Below are positions 12,641-24,640 of a stretch of DNA of 64,000 nt, piece after piece (positions within the stretch are counted from its first letter, which is position 1; every line of letters begins with the position of its first letter). Under the pieces are notes generated by a model. The model searched no databases and had not been told where the DNA came from. It saw only the letters and a list, made by a program, of their open reading frames with translations. The position numbers and the translations under genes are program-made. Source of the stretch: Vanrija pseudolonga (lineage: Eukaryota > Basidiomycota > Tremellomycetes > Trichosporonales > Trichosporonaceae). The stretch is from NCBI RefSeq assembly GCF_020906515.1, contig NC_085850.1:3472001-3536000 (forward strand). Direction: 5' to 3'.

Positions 12641-12787
12641 TGTTGGAAAAGCTGGCAGCAGCGTTGGAAAAACGCAGCGCCGACCGCCGTGCTCGCCATA
12701 TAGTCGCTGCTGCCTGTTTTCCAACAACCCACACACGACCGCTATCGATAAGCCTGTTGGAAAACACCACCCCATATCGTTGGAAAA
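12641..12787. promoter_or_regulatory. Five-copy GTTGGAAAA motif array
   Basis: The nonamer GTTGGAAAA occurs at 12642-12650, 12663-12671, 12756-12764 and 12779-12787 on the plus strand, and inverted (TTTTCCAAC) at 12717-12725. All lie within 152 bp upstream of the transporter ATG. Exact repetition in both orientations points to a DNA-binding site; the last copy ends 5 nt before the ATG, so an RNA-level element is also possible. The binding factor is unknown. Confidence 0.65.
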
Positions 12788-12792
12788 GAACG

Positions 12793-14312
12793 ATGGCGAG
12801 AAGAGATAACAAGGCCTATGCCGACGCCGTCGTCGGCTCCGCTGCTGAGCTCGAGAAGGGCGGCAGCGGCGGCGACGGCGTCGTGCACGACGCCGTTTGG
12901 GGCGAGCAGGGCGGCAGCGGCCCAAACTATCGCGCAGTGAGTACCGGCGTTGGCGAGTGGAGGAGGAGAGAGCTGGAGCTGACGCCCCGCCCAGGTCTCC
13001 GCCTTCTCAGCCTTCGTGCTCATCACCAAGGCCGACATCGGGCTCGGGGTGCTCACCCTCCCCGTCGTGTTCCAAGTGCTCGGCATCATCCCGGGCGTGC
13101 TCATCATCCTCGCCGTCATGGCCATCGTGGCGTACTGCGCCGCCGCGATCGGGCCCTTCAAGCTCCGCCATCCAGAATGCTATACGCTTACTGAGGCGGG
13201 GCGGATCGTCGGCGGGCGCTGGGCGGGCGAGTACTTCTTCCTCATGTACATGCTGGGTGAGCGGGGTCGTGGCAGTTGGGGGAGCGCGAGCTGACGCCCC
13301 GCCAGACATGATCTTCACGGTTGCCGGCGCGCTCATCTCCCTATCCACCGCGCTCAACGCCCTCTCGACCCACGGCGCCTGCACGGCCATCTTCGTAGCC
13401 GTCATCGCCGCTTTCGGTTTCCTGTGCTGCTCGGTGCGCACGCTCAACCACGTCGCGCCAATCGGGTGGGTCGGGCTGTTCTGCCTCGTGACGAGCGTCA
13501 TCGTGCTCGCCGTCTCTGTTGGCGTGCAAGACCGGCCCGCCGACGCGCCGCCCACCGGCGACTGGGGCCGCGAGGTCAAGCTCTTCGGCAACCCCACTTT
13601 CGCCGAGGCCATGGCCGCCGTCAACCAGATTGTGTTTGCCGGCTCGGCGACGTCGACCTTCTTCGGCATCGTGAGCGAGATGCGCGAGCCGAAGAAGTAC
13701 ACGCGCGCCATGCTCTCGTCAATGGCGTTCCTCACCGGCGTGTATGTCGCCATCGGCACAGTCGTGTACTACTACTGCGGGCAGTACGTGTCCTCGCCAG
13801 CGCTCGGATCCGCCGGCCCGCTCATGAAGAAGGTGTGCTACGGCATCGCGATCCCCGGCCTGCTCGCCAGCCTGACGCTGTACGGCCACCTGGCGGGCAA
13901 GGCGCTCTTCGTGCGCATCCTCGGAGGGTCGCGCCACTTGACCTCGAGCACGCCGGTGCACTGGGCCACCTGGCTCGGCCTGCAGGCCGGGTGCATGCTC
14001 GTCGCGTACGTTATCGCCGAGGCGATCCCCAACTTCTCGAGCGTCATCTCGCTCGTCGGCTCCATCGTCAAGCCGAGCGTCAGCATCATCCCATACACCT
14101 TCATGTGGTGGCACGACAACTTCCGCTTCGTGCCCCCTGCTGAGCGGACTTCGCGCCTCAGGTGGACTGCGGCGCTCAACGTCTTCTTGTTCCTCGTCGG
14201 CGCGTTCATCATGGTCGCGGGCACGTACGGCTCAGTCAAGGACCTCATCAAGACGTCGGCGACCACCGGCCCTTGGTCGTGCAAGGACAACTCGAACTCT
14301 GTGCATGAGTAG
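12793..14312 (+). CDS. Amino-acid/auxin permease (AAAP) family transporter
   Basis: Three exons (12793-12936, 12995-13256, 13306-14312) give 470 residues. After a charged cytosolic N-terminus of about 48 residues come around 11 hydrophobic segments. The first holds the family's FVLITKADIGLGVLTLP signature, where the unwound helix 1 binds substrate; later landmarks are GSATSTFFGIVSEMREPKKY and IPNFSSVISLVGSIVKPS. This matches fungal neutral amino-acid permeases such as N. crassa Mtr, which are proton-coupled plasma-membrane importers. Substrate range cannot be read from sequence. An in-frame ATG exists at 12643, but it would translate the GTTGGAAAA array, so 12793 is preferred. Both introns end in an identical GAGCTGACGCCCCGC-type branch/acceptor. 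Confidence 0.88.
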
Positions 14313-14576
14313 AGAGTGGGATGTTGGAGTGATACGGCCGACGGCGAACTATGTAGCAATATACTGTGACTTATGTATTCCAGCGTTCTGCCCTGCCAGT
14401 GTTGAGGAGCTGCCACTGGCTGTTCACTTCCGAAGGAGTGTCGATTTAATTGGAACCAGTCTTGGCGTGATCGAGCCAGCCGGCACGCGCCGGCACCATC
14501 CGCAGTCGCGTCCTAACCGTGTCACATCGCGAACTCGCGTGTTGTCACCATCCACTACCTCTAACATCGTATCATC

Positions 14577-15728
14577 ATGCGCGTCTTGGCCACCGCAGCC
14601 CTCGCCCTCGCTGCCTCTGCGCTCGCTGCGCCCGCTGCCGGGCCTGTAGCAATCACGTTCCCCAAGGCAAACGACTACTGTGGGTGGAGCCGGTCGGTGC
14701 CTCCCTGCCTCCCTGTGCCGCGGGTGTCTGTGCCCCGTTGTGTCGTCGTGCAGAGCTCACGCTGCAGGGGTCGAAGAGGGCACGTTTGTCGTGACCTGGA
14801 CCGGGAGTGGTGACGCCACGCTCGACTTCAAGGTCTACAATCCCTTTGGCACAGCGCAGCAGTTTCTCCTAGGCTCGGGTGGGTGTCGTCCGTGGAGTCG
14901 GAGGACTGGACACAACGCACGCGCCGCTCGCTCGTTCACTCCGACCTTGTGGTGCCGTGCCAAGGTTATCACACACACACGAGCTAAGGAACTAACACGG
15001 CACAGCCTCCGCAAGCGCAGGATACGCTTCGTGAGTCGCCAGACGAGTCGCTAGGCCCAGACATTGTTCCCACCCATGGATCCTGATACTGACACGGTCC
15101 AGATGGACGCCGCCGGCGAACGAGCAGCGGCTCAAGTACCCCGCCGCACAGAGGTACGAGGTTATCATCGCCGACCACTCGACTGGCGCAAGTGAGTGAG
15201 ATCTGCGGGATGCTAGCCTGCATGTGCATGTGCAAGCTAGGCCAGAGGTAGAAGGGGCACGAGGCAGAGACGTTGTCCGGCCGAAGGTCCGATCCGTGTA
15301 GAGTCCAAACCAACAACAACCGACACGCGATGGAGCCTTCCCATCGCGTCGCGTAGTGTAGCGTGGTGGAACGCGCGGCATGGGCTAACTTCCTTTCAGC
15401 CGTAGCCACCTCGGACCCATTCGAGATCAAGCCATATTACACCAAGGCGTCGTTGCCTAGCCCACCGTCAAACGGGACGGCTCCTGCCGGTGGTGCTGCA
15501 TCGGGAACGACGCCGAGCGGTGGTGCCTCGTCGGGCGGAGGAACGGCTGCTGCGGGTGCGGCCTCCTCTGGATCTGGCTCATCTGGCTCATCTTCCGCAA
15601 CTGGAGCTGGAGCAGGCGCGGCAGGAGCAAGTGCATCGGCAAAGGCTGGAACCAGCGGCGCTGGCTCCGTTATCGCCTCAGTCACAACTGTTGTGTCTGG
15701 CTGCACCCTCGCCCTGCTATTCATGTAG
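14577..15728 (+). CDS. GPI-anchored Ser-rich cell-wall protein (Kre9/Knh1-like N-domain)
   Basis: Five exons (14577-14679, 14756-14878, 15006-15030, 15103-15191, 15400-15728) encode about 222 residues. A signal peptide (MRVLATAALALAASALAAPA) leads a beta-sandwich domain of the fungal Ser-Thr-rich GPI-anchored family related to Kre9/Knh1 (ITFPKANDY, VVTWTGSGDATLDFKVYNP, YEVIIADHSTGATVATSDPFEI). A low-complexity Gly/Ser/Ala spacer follows, then a hydrophobic tail with small omega-site residues, typical of GPI attachment. The product is expected in the wall or plasma membrane. The first intron is uncertain: a donor at 14693 with acceptor at 14753 also keeps frame and would add 5 residues. The third exon is only 25 nt. 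Confidence 0.8.
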
Positions 15729-17585
15729 GTTGGCCGGACAACACCCGCAAACACATGCCGGCAGAGCTCGCGGATGCTTTGCCTTACCTTTACACGATCG
15801 ACAACACACGTCACTCTGACGACCCTATAGTCCATACCAATGCACGATTATGATTCATCACCATGTCCAGAACCCTTGGGACGTGACTCTCTCCAGCCAC
15901 GTTTCATATAACAATGATGAGCCTGAACCAAGCCCGTCGAGCGTATCATTCTCGCGGCCATGGGTGTGCAGAGCCAACCGCCTCAGCAGCAGCAAGTGCT
16001 GCGTTCGCCTACTCGGGCATCGGCACTCTGCCACCCACCTCGGCAATATGCTTGCCCGTCGCCGAGTAAGCAGATGGGTGGTTGTGATTGCACCGGTGCG
16101 GTTCCCGCTGTTAGGACCCATCCCACATTAGTGGGTCAGAGGGCGCGCCTGTCTCACCTCTTGCCGAAAGTTGGGTTGCTCGGCACGGGTCCAACTAGCA
16201 TGGGTCACATGCGCCGCCGTCGGGTCGATCGGCCAGCTGATCTCAGTACCTGAGAGCTTACAGCTGGGGTGCGTGCGTGCGCGCGAGCGCCGTGTGCGCG
16301 ACGGAAGTCGTGACTGGAAGCACGTTCTCGGAGGCAAGCACCATGTCAGCACCGCCCCGCCGCCTCCGTGCGGGGCTTCACTCGGGCGGGATGGGATGGG
16401 ACGGGGGAGCACACACGGCAAGGATGCGTGCGCCCGCCGCCCCGATTTCATGTGGCAGAGGACAAGTGCCGGGAGGAGCGCCGGACGGGTGAGCCGCGGA
16501 TTGCCGTACGGCTGGCCCACTTCCTTCTTTCCACCTTGATGATGGTGGCGGCGTGCATGCACCCGGAATCACGCGGCAGACCAACGCCCGGACTACGAGT
16601 GACTCAGTGCTCAAGGCAGGAAGCGCTATGTTGAAATGCACGACGACCGACTGGGCTGAGCGTCGCGGCGAGGGCGCGGCGCGGCGCAGTCGCACAGGAC
16701 CGATACGTGGGCACGCGCGCGCGCGCACCAGACGGCCGCGGGAAAAATGAAAACGGCAGTCGTCACAAGTGCCGCAGGTTGATGAGTGAGATTATCATCT
16801 CATGCCAAGGTGCGCGAGCGGGCGCCTGGCGGGCCCGAAGGATTTGTGGTTTTCCCTATGTTTAGCCTTGGTCTGTCGGGTCGGTGGTCGCTCGCTGCTT
16901 GCTTGCCTTGCTTGATTTGTGCATCAAGCGCCTTGCCTTGCTGCTTGTTGTGCTTTGCCAGGCAGGCAGGCCCACAGCCCAACAGGACAGGGGAAACCAA
17001 ACCCCTGTTCTGGGCTCTCTTGCCGTCAGCAGCCAAAACACTCTAGTGGGGCAGGATCAACCCAAGGCATGAATAGGTGGCGGCGAATACTTGAACGCCG
17101 CAGTGCGGCGATTTCCTGACGTCAGTCGTCACTCTCTCTTACCCTCGTCGTCTCCCACTCGGAATGTAGCAAGCATGCAACTCTGTCGCTGGGTCAATGA
17201 CAAAGAATCACTCATACACAACACGCCGTTATCAAAAGCAGGGCGTCACCTCACTGACCCACTAGTCTCGCCACGCAACTAGTGCATTCTCGTCATTGCT
17301 CGCCCGTCGACCGACCAGACTCGAGCCCAGCCCGGCAGCTCGAAGAAAACCCACGACGCCGCGAACTTTGTCTCGTCGTCGCCAACTTCCCCCCTTCCTC
17401 CACCTCCGCTCATCCTCTCACCTCCGCCGCTTCATCTCCGACGCCACTCGCTACTTCTCGTACCACTTCCGGTGGTGTCTGTGTGCCTGTTGCCGTCTGT
17501 GCCCCTTTCATAGCCGCCGGCGGAAGTGGGTCGCCAGTCCATCATCCTCGATAACATTACCCTCCCCTCTGTCCATGGCTCATTG
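15729..17585. promoter_or_regulatory. Intergenic region upstream of the Zn2Cys6 factor
   Basis: No gene is visible in 1.86 kb. The final 300 nt (17290-17580) are C/T-rich with repeated CTCC/ACCTCC, as in a leader. Frames between 15850 and 17050 are short and overlap on both strands, without domain signal. Confidence 0.5.
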
Positions 17586-20463
17586 ATGATGGCGTCGACG
17601 CAACACCACCGGACTTCGCCAGTCCACCTCCCGCCCGACCTTGCGGGCTACCTGCCAGATGCAGGCTTACTGGACCACGGCGCCCCCCACCTGGCGGGCA
17701 TGAGGAGGACGTCGCCCATCAACGGCCTCTCAAAACCTGGCGCGTGAGTGATGGTCCGAGGGTCCGAGGATGGATCGGCGTGCCGCGACGGTGTTTGCTG
17801 CGGGCAGGGATCGTCCGCCAACCCTGGCCTCCGCCACCGCCGCAGCCGCAGCCGCCGCCCTCCTCGTCGCCACCGATATGCATGCTGACATGACCAACAG
17901 CAAGGTCAGCTGCCTGGCATGCCGTGCTGCAAAAGTGAGTGTTGCAGTGGGAAAAACAACATCCGTTTTGGCTGCTGCGATCTGCTGCGACCAATTGTCT
18001 CAGACATGAATAAGATCGCCATTGTCTATTAGATAACCTGGCTAATACCCTCCGGCAGCGCAAGTGCATCACTCCTGATGCGTACACAACATGCAAGCGC
18101 TGCTTGGACCAGAACCTCGAATGCGAGTACAAGAAGCACAGGCGAGGTAGGAGAAAGAAGGTGCCAGAGGGTGCCGAACCTGTCCCTGTGGACGGCCACC
18201 ACATCGATGGCAGCGACGGAGGGCGTTCTGGCGACTCGAAACACTCGCGCTCGCGCTCTCGCTCGCCTACACGCACCAATCACTCGCATCCCTCCACCAC
18301 CAGTGTCGTCGGCCAGCCGCTCGGTCATACACAGTCATTCATGCGCGATAACACCGACCCCGCACGTCGAACAGATATTGCGTTCTCGCACGTCGTTCCC
18401 ATAGAAGGTGACGACTCGCAGTCCCGTGAGTCACTGTTTGCATGGTCCCCCGGCATGCCCAGGCTTTGCCAAGGTGTGGCGGGACTTGTTTGCTGTAGAC
18501 CTGACGGCGGTTTCAGCCTATCTCCCTGGACCCCACCACTTGCCCGTCGACGAATCAATTCTCAGCCGCGGCATCGTAGTTACGCAGCAGGATTGCCCAG
18601 ACCCTGTCCTCTTCGGATACCTCTCCGAACAGGAGGCTTTGGAGCTCTTCGACTTGTAAGTGGCAGTTGCGGTGGGCAGGTGACTTGTCCCACGTCCCAC
18701 GTGTGGCGAGCCTCGCTTCTTTTTTCCCTTGGATACGCGCATCGGATCCAAGGAGCGGCAGCTGACCCCGCGGGAACCTTACAGCTACTTTACCCACCTC
18801 AACACCACCGTCGCCGTATTGGACCCCGTGATCCACACACACGAATGGATATACAACAAGAATCGCCTGCTTTACACGGCCGTCTTGTGCGCGGCAGCCA
18901 AAATTCTGCGCCCCAAGGTGTATGCCTCATGTCTCCAGATCGCAAACAGACTCCTTGGCAAGGTCATGGAGTTTGGAATGTGTAATATTGAGGTTGTGCA
19001 GAGTATTCTTATTCTGTGCCATTGGAAAAAGGTGGGATTGTTGTGTGCGGTGGCTATTTCTTTTCCAACAACGGCTAACAGTGGGTCCAGGCAGATGATA
19101 CCACCAGCTGGCGCAGAGTGGGCTTCGCTGTCCGTCTTGCACAGGAGCTTCGTCTTAATCAACGAGCACCGCGTCCACTGCCCCGCGATGAGCGGCAGGC
19201 TAGGGAATTGCTTGCCAAGGAGCGAACGTGGCTAAGTGAGTGGGGCCGACGATTTAGCCGTGGCGGGTGACTCGGCACTGACTCGGGTTCCAGACTTGAT
19301 TGTGGCAGACTACCAGTGCGTCTCCGCATGATGAGAGCGGGTGACAACCCTGTGAATTTTGTGCTGACGGTGGATGCAGCCTGGCCATGCACCACTCCCT
19401 ACCGAAAATCATTTCCGACGATGAAATCGACGACCCGACGGAATGGATTCTCGACCATCCTCACCTTCCCACACCTGGTGACTCCCTCTTCGGTCCCTGG
19501 GTCCCTTATGCGCGGCTCACAAAGCTGTTTTCCGACATGCTTGCCGGCATGAACGGTAGCCATGCCAACGCGCGGAGCCTGCAGTGGCTCGAAATGGAGT
19601 TCCAGCGCTGGAGAACAAAGTGGCTGGAGAAGAGCCGTGAGTAATTTTTCCTGAATTATTTCGCCGCTTCAATCGACTGTTTGGATCACTGACAGTGGCA
19701 TCCAGACGAATGGGGTTTCCAGAAACACCAGGTGTCGACCATCAGGATGTGTGATGCAGTCCTCCGGTTCCACGTTGCCGAGTACCGACTCCTCTTCGCG
19801 GCGCGGTACAGGTCAAGTGGACAGAGCCTCGACCTCAAGGAGCCAGGAGTGTTGAGCCAGACGTTCGCCAACACCATTGAAGCCGCGCTCGGCCTCCTCG
19901 AACTGTTCATGAAGGACTTTGTCACCAACGGGTACTTGACACACTGCTTCGCATATGCCTGGATTGGATTGGCCATTGTGTCGGTGTGGCTAACCAAGGT
20001 AGGACGAGAGTTTGATGATTCGTATCTGACAGTCTAGAACATCAACTCGATGGACCCCACGGACCGCGGTCGCGTTCTTCAAGCTCTTACAGAGGTTTCG
20101 GCGGCGTGTGGCAACGCATCCATGTCTGAAGACGACATGCCCGCATCCTCGCATCGCCTTATCAAGAACCTCCTCGGCTCAGTCAGCTCCGAGTGGCAGC
20201 AGATGGGTGCCCCAGCTCCCGGCGCCCATTCTTTTGACCTTCAGTCGACGTCTGTTCTTCCTGCGTGGGATATGCCGACGACACAAGAGATGGTACAGAC
20301 CCAGCTTTACTTTACAGGACACACTGTGTCGGCGACATCCCTCTCCCCGCCCAACTTCAACCAAACAGCGCAAAGCGACACCATCCTCCACGCTGATAAT
20401 CTGCCCGACAACTGGGCACGGAGTCATGCGCCGCACCCGATCATGGCGCAGGCTCAGCAGCAT

Positions 20464-20495
<32 letters not shown>

Positions 20496-20652
20496 ACAAC
20501 AGCAGCAACAGCAACAACAGCAGCTCCACCACCAGCCTCCGCCGCACGACCCCGGAATGCACCCCCACCCTCACGCTCCTCCGATGGGCGCCAACGTGAT
20601 GTTCCCACCCCAGGACGACGATATCTGGTGTGTCATGGCCAGGGGGTTCTAG
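17586..20652 (+). CDS. Zn2Cys6 fungal-specific transcription factor
   Basis: Ten exons (17586-17743, 17808-17934, 18059-18425, 18463-18655, 18785-19031, 19082-19235, 19294-19315, 19380-19636, 19706-19998, 20038-20652) give 810 residues. The binuclear cluster is complete: C88-x2-C91-x6-C98-x8-C107-x2-C110-x6-C117, followed by a basic KKHRRGRRKK linker and an Arg/Ser patch. The middle third carries the fungal-specific factor domain (for example FYFTHLNTTVAVLDPVIHTH and the W-R-R-V-G-F-A-V-R-L-A-Q-E-L block). The C-terminus has a Gln-rich tract (about 745-768) and a His/Pro region, likely activating. An intron splits the zinc cluster after K95. Intron 3 is 37 nt and exon 7 is 22 nt. The start ATGATG gives two possible Mets. 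Target genes are unknown. Confidence 0.88.
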
Positions 20653-22779
20653 GCCAACCACGACTCACCCGTCCCAGGAAAATACTGTTACGTGTGTGAG
20701 CAGAAAAAATAAATCAAACCCGAACCGAGTGCCTCGACTCGGCTCGGAGGTGTTCGGGTGTGTTTGGATGGTAAGCGAGTGTTTATCAGCTCGCAATTGT
20801 AGACGCCGCAAACATGAGGGATCCCGCATGGTTAGATACATTAGCATAAATATTTCTGTACAGTACTGTAGAGTACATGTATGAGTGGCTCGTCTGGACG
20901 TGTGCGAGGAAGGCTATGGAGTAGAGAGAAGTCCACGATGAGCCGAAGTGAGAGGCTGCGCAATAGCGTCGTCGGAGGACGAGCTTGCGGGGCCGATAGT
21001 CACCCCCGATAGTCACTCACACCTGGTGATAACAGGCCTGCCGAGCGCCGCAATCGTCCCGAGACACGCCGCAGTGCGCCGCGGATCAAAGGGTGTCACC
21101 GACAAGCATGATACCGACAAGGCCAAGCCACGCGGCGACCAGCGGCAACCACCGCCCAGGGTGGGTGGGTTGTTGGTTGGTGAGCTGCGCGACCTACCTT
21201 CCGGCGGTCAAATACTCGCTTGCTCGCCGCCCTCCATCCCCTCTTCTTCTCTCTCCCCCCTCATCATCTCCACTGCGCCGAATCCCAGCTCCACCCAGCA
21301 CTCGTTCACAGCTCGTAACAAGGCGTGATGGACGCTCAAAACCGAATGCCAGCTCCACGGCCGCCCTTGCCCGTCACAATCCGGCTAGCCCACCCACCGC
21401 CCAAAGGTGCGTGAGGCGTCGTGCCGACGTGCCGAGGCGAGAAGAGGCGAGGCCACAATTCATGCCCAAGCCCCCCTCTGCTCGTGACTACCACTGCGCA
21501 CGTTACCCAATTTCCGAGGCGTCCGAGGCGCCGGGATTCGACGTAGTACGCTAGACGACGCCCCGCCCCACAAACAGCCACTTAGCGCGCCCACTATTGT
21601 TCTCTGGGCGGCCTGGGATCGCCATCCACCCAGCTCCGTGTTCGGTTCCGCAAGAGGCAATCGCCTGGTCCCTTCGGCGCAGCGGCACCTCGGCAGTGCA
21701 TTGAGCATGCGTTGGGCGTTGATGGCGACGACAGCGACGGTGGATCGGGAGCGGACCTCGTGTCGACAGCGGCGCTGACAGCTGACGTGTATCCGCGGCG
21801 CTCACCACCCCTCCGTTTCACGACAGCCGTGCGCGATTGCCGGCGGGCGGCCATCACCGTTGTCTCGGCGTCGGCCGAGCCCGTTTACCGTGCGCCTCCT
21901 TGCGCGCATGGAAAGGGGCGATTATCGCGCCGATTGATGGCGCCGGCGTCACGATCGGCCGCGCGTCGGCGGCCGATGCGGCGGGCAGGCGGCAGTGATC
22001 GTGGCTTGTTGGCTCGTGAGCCGCTGACGGCTCATCACGCCGCCGTCCTCGCCGGTCGTATCGGCGGCTGTTTAAAAGTGCTGGGAAGACCGCCAAGTGG
22101 TCTCTACCGCATTCTCACCCGCATCACTTGACCACCGGCTGATGGGACGCGACCCGAGAAAGAGAACGACGAGCTAAAGTGCCGTCGAAGTTGTTGGGCA
22201 CGTTTGCCGCCCGGTCCTTGAGCCTCGGCTTCTTGTGTCCCCAACACGCTACCGCTGGCAATGCTTGAACCATATCTCACAAAAATGGTTGTGAGGCGTC
22301 CCACCGTGTCGCTTTGCCATTAGAAGAGAGGATGCTGGAGGGAACGAAGGGGAGACAGTAAGCGCCGCGAGCGACATGGCTGTCTTTCCCAGCGCTACTC
22401 CCAGCCAAGGTCGCTACGCGGCTGATTTGTCCCTGGGATGCGTATCCGTCACCCTTCGACAGGATCTAAACACGCCACTCCTCAGTCAGGTTTACCTGCT
22501 GAGAGAGATGTTAAGGTAGCCCTTTCACTCGTTGTTGATCGTGCTCCGGCGGTCGGCCTCGCACCGGCCGACGGCGACGTGTGCCGACCAACGGCCCATC
22601 TCGAGGTGCACCAACCGACCTGCGAGAGACTCGAGCCTCATTCATCTTCGGGGAATATAAGGCAGTGAGAAAGCAATCCCAGTGACTGTCATTTGGCCCT
22701 TCTGCTGCTTCTGCAGGTGCGCCGAGACGGGGGAGTCGGATGCCAATCTGGGCTCTGGATCAGCACTTTGACATTGCCA
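20653..22779. other. Gene-free region, left part
   Basis: After an AT-rich terminator-like segment (A-rich near 20700-20715, TA-rich 20845-20880) the sequence is GC-rich with frequent CGGCCGA and GATAACG words. Open frames exist on both strands up to about 150 codons, but none has domain signal, codon regularity or consensus splicing. I see no gene. Confidence 0.45.
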
Positions 22780-24640
22780 ACCACGCCACGTTCGCTCGAC
22801 AACTCCGCATCAACACTCAACCTTCCCCATCGATGTCGATCCCCCGGCGTAGACGATCACGATTTTTCCGGTCCGAGCCATTGCGAACTGAGGTGAGCAG
22901 TATCGCGCGCCTCGTCGGCGCCATCGCGGATCCTTTCGCTGCTCGACTGTGTTTTGGAAGATCGGCACGGCGACCAGCCACGATTGACGCCGCGTGGCGC
23001 CTCAGCCACCTCTCGCCGGTTGTTCGCAACTTGGCACCGGGATATCGCCCCCGATTGGATCAGTTCTGTCATATCGAGGTGCAGGCGTTTTCTGTATCGT
23101 CTGGTTGTCGAAAATGGCCGATTGCACTGTTCTCGACATAGCAGGTGGAACCATTTCTCACGACCGGGTCGACCACCACCATCGGACTCGCCGCCTTCTG
23201 ACCGGGTGCCGGGGATTTCCCCTCAAATGCAAACGTCTATCATGTCGATGTTGAGACGTTTTGCGAATGGAGTCACCTGGTCGTCTGAATGGCGGGTTGA
23301 ACGGCCCTTGCTGAACCTCTTCGAGCCACTCCTCGTGGCCCGGTGGACCACCGCAACCTGGACTTGCCGCCTCCCTCGGCGCACTCGGTGCCGGTGATAA
23401 TGGCTCGATTGAACCGACTCTGATATATCGAGGTGAGGACGATTCTGGTGCCGCTTGGTTGTCTGGATGGTCGCGGAGCACTGGTCGAGCCAACTCGTCG
23501 AGCCGTTTCCCATCGCCCGTTCGACAACCTCATCTGGACTCGGCTCACTCGGACTTGATGTCTGCGACTTGGCCCGGATTGAACCACCTCTTCTATGCCC
23601 AGGTGCTGACGTTTTCGTATCTCCCAGTTGTCTGAATGGCCTCGGATCGAACTACTCTGGAGCCGCCTGGGGTCATTGTTCCTCCCCCGGTCGTGTCTCA
23701 GCCTCCCTCGGACTGGATGGTGATTTCGCCCCGATCGAATCACTTCCTTCTGCCTTGTCGAGGTTCAGATGTTTTCGGTGCCCTCTGATGGTCAGGTTGG
23801 TTGGCGTGCTGATGGAATCTCTCTGGAAGACCTCCGAGCTACTCACCTCCCTCCCGCCCGCTCGAACACCACCACCACCAATCCGCCTGAATCGGACTGG
23901 GTGTCTGTCATTCTCTCCAGTTGGATCACTTGTGTCGCGTCGACTCACCGCTCGCCCGGTTGACCACCACGTCTGGACTCGCTGTTGATTCTCCGCGGTT
24001 GGATCACTTCTGTCCTGTCCACAGGGCCATATCCCCTGGTTGGCCTGGGACTGCGCGACGATTTGGCCCCAATTGGGTCACTTCGGCCTTGTCGACTTGT
24101 CGACGTTATCTGTGTGGACTGCTTGTCTGAATGGCAGAGGATTGAAACGATTCTCGAAGGAAGCACGTCGTCGAGCCGAACCGTCGGTCACCGCCCCGTC
24201 AAAGATCACCAGCTTCACTCGCCGCCGCCCGAGGACTGGGTGTCGGTCATCCGCCCGACTTGGGTCACTTCCATTGCGTCGATGAGCAGACTATTTCGGT
24301 ATGCATCGCCTGGCCGCCCAGTCGAACAACACGTCTGGACCGTTGGAGAAATTCTCCGCGATGGGATCACCTGAGTCTCGTCGGACAGATCGGTTCGTAT
24401 CACCTGGTCGGCTAAATGGTCGCGAACCACCTCGTCGCGTCGAGTCATCGCCCGGTCCACCACCACCATCTGGGCTCGGCGCCTTCCTCGGACTGGGTGC
24501 ATCGAGGTGCAGGCGATTTCGATATCCCCTGCTTGGATGAAGGGTGGGTCGGACAGCTCTTGAGCTCGTTGGGCATCGGTATGTGGCTCGTGCTTTCGTT
24601 CGGCAAATCGCGCCGAGGTTGGGTCAGTCGTTCGTGATGC
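22780..24640. repeat. Degenerate tandem array, period about 160-185 bp
   Basis: Diverged copies share an ordered set of words: GATTGGATCACTTCTGTC, then TCGAGGTGCAGGCGTTTTC, then GGTTGTCTGAATGG, then CGAGCC-TC-TC-GCCCGGTCGACCACC, then TCTGGACTCGG and CCTCGGACTGGGTG, before the next GATTGG-type start. Clear unit starts fall near 23052, 23403, 23577, 23738 and 23921, with irregular or truncated units near 23998, 24072 and 24261, and weaker traces on both sides. Unit lengths vary, and no single frame is preserved through all copies, which argues against a coding repeat. Boundaries are approximate. Confidence 0.6.

Noticed and set aside
12643-12792. Upstream in-frame start for the AAAP transporter
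   Set aside because: Would add about 50 residues encoded by the GTTGGAAAA array; the family N-terminus fits the ATG at 12793.
23273-23988. Frames of 156-177 codons on both strands inside the tandem array
   Set aside because: Unit lengths are not all multiples of three, no single frame persists through the copies, and both strands are equally open.
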